A stretch of DNA of 25,141 bases, taken from the NCBI GenBank assembly GCA_032718475.1, contig JAUCBJ010004667.1, forward strand, positions 1 through 25,141, in the 5' to 3' direction. Shown here piece after piece: positions 1 through 8,700 of the stretch. The position numbers were made by a program, and so were the translations under genes. The number at the start of each line of letters is the position of its first letter. Position 1 is the first letter of the stretch. The notes under the pieces were generated by a model. That model searched no databases and was not told the DNA's origin. It saw nothing but the letters and a program-made list of their open reading frames with translations. The stretch is from Nemertoderma westbladi (lineage: Eukaryota; Xenacoelomorpha; Nemertodermatida; Nemertodermatidae).

Positions 1-80
1 TGTCTACTGTACTACTACTCCCCATCTCACACATAAACATTCAACTTTCAGCTCATAAAATATATTGCAATAGACAAGAA

Positions 81-106
81 ATAATAATAATAATTATTAT
101 TATTAT
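81..106. repeat. Perfect (AAT)n/(ATT)n palindrome
   Basis: Thirteen bases of ATAATA repeat are followed by their exact reverse complement, giving a 26-bp palindrome with no loop. It is simple-sequence DNA able to extrude as a cruciform. Confidence 0.8.
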
Positions 107-263
107 AAATATTTGTTACTTCTGATTGGTTGTCAATGCTAGAAATTACAGCTTTTACCTTTCAAGTAAGATAGAACATACTGTAGTACAAGTGCATTTT
201 GAAAGTTGAGTGTTGGAAGTTAAGTTTTAGTTTTAGTTAAGTTTTTAAGTTAAGTAAATATTG

Positions 264-424
264 TGATGTAAATCGCTATAATTCTAATGTTTTTTTTACT
301 CAATTCTAGAATATTAATTATGGGTAATGAAAAAACAAGATGGAGAGTTTTAAACGCTCAGCTAAATAATAATTAATATTCTAGAATAAAGACAACAAAA
401 CATCAGAAGTATAGCGATTTACGT
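264..424. mobile_element. Short inverted-repeat element (MITE-like), about 160 bp
   Basis: The left arm (about 264-320) reads GATGTAAATCGCTATA..., then TTCTAGAATATTAATTA. The right arm (about 368-424) is its imperfect reverse complement, TAATTAATATTCTAGAAT... then ATAGCGATTTACGTC. Arms of about 55 bp enclose a loop of about 48 bp. There is no coding capacity and no clear target duplication. Confidence 0.7.
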
Positions 425-426
425 CT

Positions 427-551
427 GGGGCAGATTGTGGGCAGATGTGGGCAGATTTAGGTAGAACAGTTACACCCATAGAGAAATGCGACCGGTATAT
501 TTATAATTTATTATTGGCAGATTGGTGTTATGGTTGAATGAGTGGTTTCAC
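427..551. other. Short non-coding stretch with a triple GGGCAGAT word
   Basis: A few bases after the element at 264-424, the word GGGCAGAT occurs three times within about 35 bases (428-461). Nothing else is recognisable before the hairpin at 552. Confidence 0.5.
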
Positions 552-695
552 ATTATTATAACTTTTTGTTGGGCACAGCTTTGCAAAGTCGGCATTGACT
601 CGTCAGACCTCCAACACAGAGGTCATCAGTTCGATAACACCTGGATGTCATTGCCGACTTTGCAAAATATGTGCCCAATAAAAAGTTATAATAAT
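552..695. repeat. Long hairpin, two 48-bp arms
   Basis: Bases 552-599 (ATTATTATAACTTTTT... to GGCATTGAC) pair with 647-695 (GTCATTGCCGACTTTGCAAA... to ATAATAAT) with few mismatches. The loop contains a smaller stem, GACCTC at 605-610 with GAGGTC at 618-623. It looks like a foldback transposable element. It lies next to sequence homologous to the inner end of the homopolymer transposon at 7795-11537, so it may have inserted into such a copy. Confidence 0.75.
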
Positions 696-699
696 ATTT

Positions 700-1138
700 A
701 TTTAATGGAATAAATTAGCCTCGCGCAGCTACAGTACAAAACCATAACGCTTATATTTCAGGACAATTGCGACCTGGACAATTGTCCGGGTCGCAATTGT
801 CCGGACTCCATTTCAGGTATTTAACAACAAAATTTAGATTGTGTTTATTTGGAATCCTATCTAACCTTATCAACAAACCACTATATGGTTGACGAATAAC
901 CGTGAATTCTCCGGTAAAAATGGTACAATACCGTCGGAGACACCTTTTTCAAACGCTTGCAGCTAAATAATGAAAGCAAAAATAAAAATTCTGGCTCACC
1001 CACTAAGGAGGAGGGAGATGAAACTATCTCTATTTCAAATATCATGCAATCTCCTTAAGATTTGTAGAAAAATTGGGGGGGGGGGGGGGGGGGGGGGGGG
1101 CATGTACCAGAATAATGACACTACTACTGTATATTCCA
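700..1138. mobile_element. Right-end relic of the homopolymer inverted-repeat transposon family
   Basis: It matches the right end of the copy at 7795-11537. AATAAATTAGCCTCGCGCAG corresponds to about 11185-11204. GGAATCC at 851-857 matches 11281-11287. The stretch from GGAGACACC (943) through AAGCAAAAATAAAAATTCTG, TGAAACTATCTCT and AAGATTTGTAGAAAAATT is nearly identical. A run of 26 G follows (1075-1100), then a damaged tip with ATGACACTAC. The left half of the element is missing. The tip is replaced by the start of the element at 1139. A nested palindrome (761-802) lies in the middle. Confidence 0.8.
761..802. repeat. Nested perfect palindrome
   Basis: The 14-bp arms GGACAATTGCGACC (761-774) and GGTCGCAATTGTCC (789-802) are exact reverse complements. 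Between them lies GGACAATTGTCC (776-787), itself a perfect 12-bp palindrome. The central palindrome begins with the same eight bases (GGACAATT) as the outer arm. Confidence 0.9.
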
Positions 1139-2417
1139 GGTAGGTGCTAAATAGCACAACGAGCAACAACGAGCACCAATGACCAACAACGAGCATCAAA
1201 GAGTAACAATGAGCAACAACGCACAAAAACGAGCGACAACGAGAAACAAAGAGCAACAACGCGCAACAAGTGATAACTAAAACTATTAAAAACTTTAAAA
1301 CTATTAATTTTTTCCTGTACCGGCAGGGTCTTGGAGTGTTGCTAGTGCCGGATACCGAAAGGGGGTGATACAGTCCTTCTGAGATAAGGGGTCTGTATTT
1401 ACTGGTGCTGAAGGGGACAGATGATGTTCCTGATCCATTATTTGTTTAAAAGGTTATGTAACTGCTTTAGATTTCTTGGCTGAGTACTACTGTAACAGAA
1501 GACATTTCCATTACATCTTCTTCACCTGCCATTGATTGGTATTTATTATCCTACATATATATTCGGGATTACTGGGATACATTACTGTATACTGTACTGT
1601 ATAAGTATAATAATGTATCAGTGTAATCTGTATAATGGTGTTCTCTGGTTACTGTATTATAGTTATTGTTATAGTAGTTACTACTACTAATTGTAGTTAT
1701 TGTTTATCACTCTTTATTATTTCTGTTCGTTGTTGCTCATTTTAACTCGTTGTTGCTCATTGTTGCTCGTTGTTGTACTTTATTATTGCTCATTGTTGCT
1801 TCTTGTTGCTCATCGTTGTTGTACTTTATTATTGCTCATCGTTGTTGCTCATTATTGCTCATTGTTGCTCGTTGTTTTACTTTATTATTGCTCATTGTTG
1901 CGCTTCTTGTTGCTCGTTGTTGTACTTTATTATTGCTCGTTGTTGTACTTTATTATTGCTCGTTGTTGCTCATAGCTGTCCATTGTTGCTCGTTTGTTGC
2001 TCATTGTTGCTCATTGTTGCGCTTCTTGTTGCTCGTTGTTGTACTTTATTATTGCTCGTTGTTGCTCATTGTTGCTCATTGTTGCTCGTTGTTGCTCATT
2101 GTTGCTCATAGCTGTCCATTGTTGCTCGTTGTTGCTCATTGTCGCTCATAGCTGTCTATTGTTGCTCGTTGTTGCTCATTGTTGGTCATTGTTGCTCGTT
2201 GTTGCTCATTGTTGCACGTTGTTGCTCATTGTTGCTCACTGTTGCGCTTCTTGTTGCTCGCTGTTGTACTTTATTATTGCTCGTTGTTGTACTTTATTAT
2301 TGCTCGTTGTTGCTCATTGTTGCTCGTTGTTGCTCATTGTTGCTCATAGCTGTCCATTGTTGCTCGTTGTTGCTCATTGTTGGTCATTGTTGTCCGTTGT
2401 GCATTTTAGCACCTACC
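1139..2417. mobile_element. Inverted-repeat transposon with minisatellite ends, about 1.28 kb
   Basis: The tips GGTAGGTGCTAAATAGCACA (1139-1158) and TGCATTTTAGCACCTACC (2400-2417) are inverted copies. Inside each tip is a tandem repeat in opposite orientation: GAGCAACAAC units on the left (1158-1268) and GTTGCTCATT/GTTGCTCGTT units on the right (about 1735-2400). At the same distance from each tip, AATGACCAACAA is conserved, so the arms are homologous. The interior (1270-1690) has no coding frame I recognise. No transposase is present, so it is non-autonomous. Confidence 0.7.
1730..2400. repeat. GTTGCTC minisatellite array
   Basis: Dozens of 9-12-bp units of the type GTTGCTCATT or GTTGCTCGTT, with recurring longer blocks containing TACTTTATTATTGCTC and CATAGCTGTCCATT. 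The overlapping Leu/Cys-rich open frames here are products of the repeat, not genes. It forms the right arm of the element at 1139-2417, and its inverse is the shorter array at 1158-1268. Confidence 0.85.
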
Positions 2418-3543
2418 GTACTGTAGTAGGCCTCCCTCGCCCTCGCAACTGTCAGAAACTCAAAGTTGAATATCAATTGCTACAGCTGTACAGCCTGACA
2501 GCACTCAACAGGTCAGTACCGTAGCTGACAGTGTACTGCAGTACTGCTGAGATAGGCTGATAGGCCTATCTGCCTATACTGATATACAATGTACAAGGAC
2601 TGTGGACTGGCAGGTGTCAGGGCAGCAGGGTGTACCGGTCGTGGTAAAATCAAAAGTCATACGGTACTGTCATACATTTCATTTGATTGATTAATTACAG
2701 AATTAGGCCTACTGAATTACATGAATTAGGTACTTCTGTAGTCCTAGCCTACTCTAATTAGGCCTACGTTTGAATTTTCTGCTAGACCGGTCTGCCGGTG
2801 GTAGCGCTAGCGGTAGGCTGGTAGGCCTGGTAGGCTCCTTGTTACCGTACTTACAGGCTAGCCTACCGGTAGTTCTGTCTGTCTGTCAGTCTGTAGCCTG
2901 GTAGCAGTGTAGTACTGGTACCGGTACGGTATTCTGGCTGTCTGGTATTATTTATTGTAACAATTGTCGGAAAATTTATATTCTTGTATACAACTCTAAC
3001 AACTTGGCGGGTACCTTGCGAATGACGATGACTTCCGTTACCCGAGGGGGTAGCTCCAACCCCAACTCGTCGCATTACCACAATCACCAACCACCAAATG
3101 CACTGGAATGCAAGGTAGGCCTATATATATACCTGTATACTGGTATACAAATATACGATACTATTATTGGGTAGGCCTATTGAGTATTGAATAGGTACGG
3201 TACGGCAGTACGGTACTGCGGTAGTGTGACAAAAACGATAAAAATTGCTGAATTGTTCCCCTACATTTAAAAACAATATAAACACATGATTTAACACACT
3301 CTGCAGCTCTGACGATACCTCTACGTTACCGTGTAGTGCAGTAGTCCGGTAGTGTGTGTGTACCGGTATATAGTTTAAAATATATACAGATATAGGCCCT
3401 ACGTTAATGCAATAATGTAAATTAGAGCAGTAGGTAGGCCTAGAGGTAGAGCAATGCATAGGCCTAAGTCATGAACCGAAAGTAATCAGGTAATTCCTGG
3501 CAGCATGGTGCCTGTGCCTGGCAGCCTGGTGATACATATATAC
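2418..3543. other. Gene-free stretch rich in TAGGCCTA and other short palindromes
   Basis: No coding frame is supported. Exact TAGGCCTA occurs at 2561, 2704, 2759, 3116, 3172, 3435 and 3459, with close variants at 2427 and 2822. Words such as ACCGGT, GTACCGGTAC and GGTACGG are also dense. The short open frames on the minus strand (2863-3090, 3121-3459) have no recognisable domain. Confidence 0.7.
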
Positions 3544-3892
3544 ACCATCTGACCATGTCCCGTAATATAGCTGCATAGTGTCATTTTCTGATGACACGGA
3601 CCCCCCCCCCCCAGATTTTTCAACAAATCTTTATCATATTGCTTGAAATTTGAAACACCACTACTGCACTAGTTCATAGTCTGATAGTTCCAGTTCCACT
3701 CACCGTCGGTGACCCCATGAAGCCGGAATTTTCGATTTTGCCTTTAAATTTTTTTTATAAGAGTTTTATGAAGCCGGAATTTTCGATTTTGCCTTTAAAT
3801 TTTTTTTATAAGAGTTTTAAAAAAAGTGTCTTTTTTGCGAAATTGCACCCTCCGTATCGTGGACATTCTTCACATCAGTCGTAATTTTTTTT

Positions 3893-4148
3893 AAATAAAT
3901 TGGAGTTGAGCTGTTAATGCAACTGTAATTAAAGGTGTAATATTAGGGTTTTGATCAGAAATGGAAAAAATGAGAAAGCGCGTTACCGGGGGTTGAACCA
4001 GCGCTATACGTACGTTTCAGCCTATCGGGCCTAATCAGTAGCCCTAACCAGTTCAGCCATTTGTCCCTGACATTCACTATCCCACCTAATCCACTTCTAT
4101 TGAACAGGCAGTCTTAAGTTGCATATCCTATCTCTAACATAAATTACA
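3893..4148 (-). mobile_element. tRNA-related (SINE-like) insertion with 12-bp target duplication
   Basis: It splits the left arm of the transposon at 3544-4785; the right arm lacks it, which defines its borders. GTAATTTTTTTT occurs on both sides (3881-3892 and 4149-4160), as expected for a target duplication. On the minus strand it carries a tRNA-like core: an A-box-like ATGGCTGAACTGGTTAGGGC (about 4043-4062) and a B-box-like GGTTCAACCCCC (about 3987-3998). The tRNA-like part starts about 80 bases inside the 5' end, which is unusual for a simple SINE. Confidence 0.65.
3978..4067 (-). ncRNA. Degenerate Ser/Leu-type tRNA-like sequence
   Basis: The A box resembles GTGGCCGAGTGGTTAAGGC of long-arm tRNAs, and a canonical-looking TTCAA T-loop follows after a long variable region. 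The anticodon stem is roughly GGGCT with a TGA-containing loop. The acceptor and T stems do not pair well, so this is not a working tRNA but the promoter-like core of the surrounding insertion. Confidence 0.5.
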
Positions 4149-4851
4149 GTAATTTTTTTTTTGCAAGGATTCGAAATATGTAACAATATCTCAATTTCGT
4201 TGAGAAACAACTGAGATATAGGCGTTCAAAGATTGCAAGAATTATTGTTCGCTGCAGGCCATTTATTCTATTTAATAAATACACAAAATTCTAGAACGTG
4301 TTATTTATTTTATGAGTTGGTTGGCAACAGCGGTAATCCTATCCAATATATCTATTGCATAGCTATCCATACTTAATCAAAATGTTCCAGAACATCGTGT
4401 ATTTTTTAAATGTAATAAATGGCCTTCAGCGAACAATACTTCTTGCAATCTTTGAACGCCTATATCTCAGTTGTTTCTCAACGAAATTCAGATATTATTA
4501 CATATTTCGAATCTTTGCAATGCAAGCTTTTTAATGATATGAAAAAATTACGACTAATGTGAAGAATGTCCACGATACGGAGGGTGCGATTTCGCAAAAG
4601 ACACTTTTTTAAAACACTTATAAAAAAATTTAAAGGCAAAAATTCCAGCTCCATGGGGTCATCGACGGTGAGTGGAACTAGTTGTGTTTCAAATTTCACA
4701 CAATATGATAAAGATTGGTAGAAAAATCTGGGGGGGGGGGGGTCCGTGTCATCAGAAAATGACACTATACTACGGGACACGGTGTACATGCATTGCTGAA
4801 CGAGAAACCCCTACCGTATTGAAATCTTATTTTGGCACTATTGAGATTGAC

Positions 4852-5065
4852 TAATAGGTGACCCGACCCTCCTAATCTGCTAATCCTGAAATCACATGAT
4901 CTGAAGTCACTAGTGGTGCACCGTCAGTAAAGGAGCAGCAAGCAGGTTACAGGGTCGAGTTGAAAGAAACCAAGACAATAAACGAGTTAGCAATATTGTA
5001 CGGTGGGTGACGGTAGAATAGAAAGACAAATTTCAGGATTAGCTGATTAGGAGGGTCCCCTATTA
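4852..5065. mobile_element. Short inverted-repeat element (MITE-like), about 214 bp
   Basis: The left arm TAATAGGTGACCCGACCCTC... (4852-4892) and the right arm ending ...GAGGGTCCCCTATTA (5028-5065) are imperfect inverse copies of about 38 bp sharing CTGCTAATCCTGAAAT. The interior is about 135 bp and non-coding. No clear target duplication was seen. Confidence 0.75.
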
Positions 5066-5579
5066 CTTTATTTGTCACTTCACTAGTACCTCTTATTATT
5101 TCTCTCGATAGTCAACTTATAAAAAATTACTACCGCATTATTGAATATAAATATAAGATACCGTTCAAAGGAACACCTTGTCGTTGAGGTATACTCAGCC
5201 ATGATTTTCACTCGTGCTGCTCGAAAAAATCCAATATTTTACATATTTTATTTGTTTCACGAAGTTACGCATAGGTGGGATTCGCGACAGGGGAAGGTTG
5301 TCCGTGTCACTGTTCCTTTAAATGTGATAGAACCTTCTTAGGAAATATAGTGGGGTAATCTACTATATTAATAATTGGGCAAGAACTGTAATTTCGGAAG
5401 AAAATCAAATTAGCTATTACATAATAATTGTTATTCGCTACATAAACGTTAGGTAACTATATACTCCAGTATGTTTGGTAAACTGCCTATATCGTGAGCT
5501 AATTTTTACTAGTTTTTTGCTAGTTTTTATCATAAGGCTGTAAGGGTACTATTATACAATAACTAAATTATTAATACAG
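5066..5579. other. Gene-free stretch upstream of the UBA exon
   Basis: AT-rich, with no repeat recognised. The 66-codon open frame at 5141-5341 has no recognisable domain. This stretch could hold the small first coding exon of the UBAP2-like gene, but no ATG plus donor matching the family N-terminus was seen. Confidence 0.5.
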
Positions 5580-5786
5580 ACTATCCAGGCAACCCCTGAG
5601 CAACTGAGACTCGCCCAGATGACCCAACAAGTGAGTCCGCAGACTCACGATGCGTCTGAGATAGAGGATCGTGTGGAACAGATTGTTGGTTGCACCGGTT
5701 GTACGGAGGACCAGGCTATAACGGCACTACATGATGCCGGTGGGGATGTATCTGTCGCAGTGAACGCATTATTGGAAGGAGCCGAG
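5580..5786 (+). CDS. UBAP2L: UBAP2L-like exon with UBA domain
   Basis: The exon encodes TIQATPEQLRLAQM followed by a UBA domain at about residues 27-66. The core contains IEDRVEQIV, a GCTEDQAITALHDAGGDV helix-turn and NALLEG. The lead-in ATPEQLRLAQM is a near match to ATAEQIRLAQM of human UBAP2L and marks the family. UBA domains are three-helix ubiquitin-binding folds. The acceptor is taken as TACAG at 5575-5579; a second AG at 5587-5588 would remove three codons in frame. The donor is GAG|GTTGGC at 5787, a weak site, chosen because it joins in phase 0 to the next exon at the place where the human protein continues. The ATG at 5619 is internal, not a start. Confidence 0.85.
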
Positions 5787-8700
5787 GTTGGCTATTTATT
5801 GTCTATTTAATATTATTTATTGATATTGCGCTGGGTTGGGCAGTCTGATATGGTAATTGTTTATGTGAAATTATATCTGATCATGTTATTCCTCTAGTTG
5901 TAGTTGCAGTATTACACAGTAATGCAATGGAGAATATGGAAACACCAAATCTGAACTAGGCGCCTTTCTTTTTTTATTGTAAAACTTATTAAAACAGGGG
6001 ATTTTCGTATGGCTACTTTGTGGTGTAAGATTTTGTAGCCCTGCGCAATATTTTAGAGACTACGCTCAAGTGTTAATATATATTTTAGTGTTTTCGCATG
6101 ATTGTGCTCCATTCTTTATAGTTCATGCGCCGCAAGCGTTGCTCGAGTAAACCCCGACTTGAAAGTGTAAATTTAACGACTTTTCACCCAAATGCATTCC
6201 TGCAAATAGGTTACTAAAACGCGAATGTTGGTATTACAATAAATTTTGTCCCTGAATCCTAATATGGCAATGTTCTATGAAATAAACTAAAAATCATACT
6301 TACTTACCAGTTTCTCGACCCAGTTTCCATAATGCGTCCACATCCCATACTTGCCAAATCAGAAAAAAAACTGAAGCGCAAATTTTGAAATAAGTATATT
6401 TAACGATGCATCGAAACGCGGCAAAGTAGTTGAAAATCGCCTAAATACTTTTTTTAAACACATAATTTTTAAATACATTTACTTATATATTTGGGGTATT
6501 TAATTTCCTTCAAATAAGGCCAACACCAGGTCCTATAATATAGTGACATAATTCAGTGCCACCCCCCCCCCCCCCCCCCCCCAGTTTTTCTACAACCTAC
6601 ATACCAATTACAATCCAGACTTTCCGTTTACATGTAACAATAATATGTTACTTTTATTGTATTATTGAAGAATAGATACCATCTTTATAACTTTTGGCCT
6701 ATATTTGATACACTCAGTGTATTTTTTATCATTTTTATATGTTTCTCTTACTGCACAAAGCTAGTGTTGCAGAATTCTGACATAATTAATAATATATACA
6801 GGTCAGATATGTACCTACCGGTTTCTCTTTTTTATTATTTCGATATTGATTTCAATGTTCCCGAACTTTTATTCCCATAATATAGATGGTTGCCGTATAA
6901 CATGCTTTCTGCGTTGTGGTGTTAAATTTGCAACCACACTTTTATGTGCAGTTTTAACAAGTTTTCTTAGAGATTTACACCCTTTAAATTATATAATATG
7001 GAATGGATACTAACAGATGATCGAACATTACGTAAAACATCCCTCGATAAATTTTACTTTTTGCCGACATAACTCTATTTTTCATCTTTGCATCTTATGT
7101 GGAAAAGCCATAACCGGTTACGGTAACCAATTTTAAACATTCAAATTTGGAAATTTTTTTAGAATTTGCAATTTAGGCCGTGGGTTGTCTGCTAATGCGT
7201 GAGAATTTAGATTTTCGCCATGGATATTACAATTGAGTCGAGTTCTCGCTAATATTCTATTTTCATTCCCTTAGCTAACAATCTTCACCTTCCATACAAA
7301 CTTCCCATTGAGAGCAAACTTATACTGTAACTTATTATTACATTATTTCTAGGACCAAAGCATGGAATGGCACACAACTGGTCGTAAAAAGAAAGCGATT
7401 CAGCAGGTAGTCGTTATAAAGGCCCCGCCAACAGAGCAACCTAGTAACCAAGCCCCTTCACAACGGAGTTCCAGGGGTAGACGGGCCGTCAAAGCAGAAG
7501 ATAGTCGCAGTAGGAGTAAAGGGGGCGGAGCTGACAGACCAGGGCGTCGTTGTAAGTCAAACAATACGGTTATCTGTGTGTGTCGTGGTGTTCGCATAAC
7601 TTCAGTAAAATATGACAAATTATGAGTGAAAAATGATTCTTTAAAAGGCTGATAATGTAATATATAAAATTTTCCCAAAAACTTATTGACACACAAATTG
7701 CAGTCCACATATTTTTGTAAAACGCTTCTCTTTTTAGATTTCTGACCCGAATGTGTTATGTACATACAGTACACCATGTCCCAGACACATTATTTACACC
7801 ATGTCCCAGAATATAGTGTCGTTGTTCAGTGACACCTTCCCCCCCCCCCCCCCCCACCCCCTAATTTTTCTACAAATCTTAATGAGATCGCATGAAATTT
7901 GAAACAGAGATAGTTTCACCTCCCGACCACTGACTGGGTGAGACAGAATATTTATTTTTGCTTTCAATCTTTAGCTACAAGAGTTTAAAAAAAGTGTCTC
8001 CCGCGATATTACACCAGTTACACCGCAGTTATTCTTCTACCTTATAGCTGTTTGTTGGTACCAATGGAAAGCTGGTCATGCAAGGATTCCAAATATGTAA
8101 AACACAATTTGAATTTCGTTGAAAAATAGCTGAGATATGGGCGTTCAAATTTTGCATGGTTTTGTACCTATGCGAGGCTATTTTATTCTATTTAATAAAT
8201 GCATCATAATCTCGAGTACCAAAGGCATCAAGGAACAACCTTGCTAACCTTTACTCTGATATTTTATCATCAATCACAGATAACCCTTCAGATATCATAG
8301 CGTGGAAGAAGTTACTCCTTGTCAGCCATTACTGTCTAGAAGCTCCCAAACGGGGTGGCCGTCGACACCAGGGATCTTTAGCCTCGCAGATCAACCAGCG
8401 TATCAACGGCTTCCGAAACCTCAAGGAATTTCCATCAGACCCAAAAACCCTAATTCGCAAACCATATAATAAGAAGGACGAACTAGCCCGTCTCGCAACT
8501 TCTGTGGCGGAAAAAATTGAAGATGGGGATGTGAAGGGAGCCATACGCCTCGCCTCCTCGGCTGATTCAATGGCACCGCACAACCCACAAACCAGTGAGT
8601 TACTACGACTTAAACACCCACCTCGACCCGATGACCGAGCTCAACCAGCTCCTCCTACTGAATCTGTTCCACCACCTTGCACTACATCGGATGCCAGGAA

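Larger units (their letters stand above)
3544..4785. mobile_element. Non-autonomous copy of the homopolymer inverted-repeat transposon
   Basis: The left end has CACCATCTGACCATGTCCCG then ATAGTGTCATTTTCTGATGA, a C12 run (3601-3612) and AGATTTTTC. The right end is its inverse, with AAAATCT, a G13 run (4730-4742) and TGACACTATACTACGGGACA ending in CGGTG. The arms are homologous over more than 350 bp. A stretch of about 50 bp in the left arm is duplicated in tandem (3718-3815), and the arm is interrupted by an insertion at 3893-4148. The centre (about 4285-4400) aligns with 11053-11190 of the larger copy. There is no coding sequence. Confidence 0.85.

Noticed and set aside
1700-2524. Several Leu/Cys-rich open frames of 91-176 codons
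   Set aside because: They are overlapping frames of the GTTGCTC minisatellite with no non-repeat coding content.
3978-4067. Functional tRNA gene
   Set aside because: The A and B boxes are recognisable but the acceptor and T stems do not pair, and it lies in an inserted repeat.
5141-5341. First coding exon of the UBAP2-like gene
   Set aside because: The 66-codon frame has no resemblance to the family N-terminus and no donor in a fitting phase.
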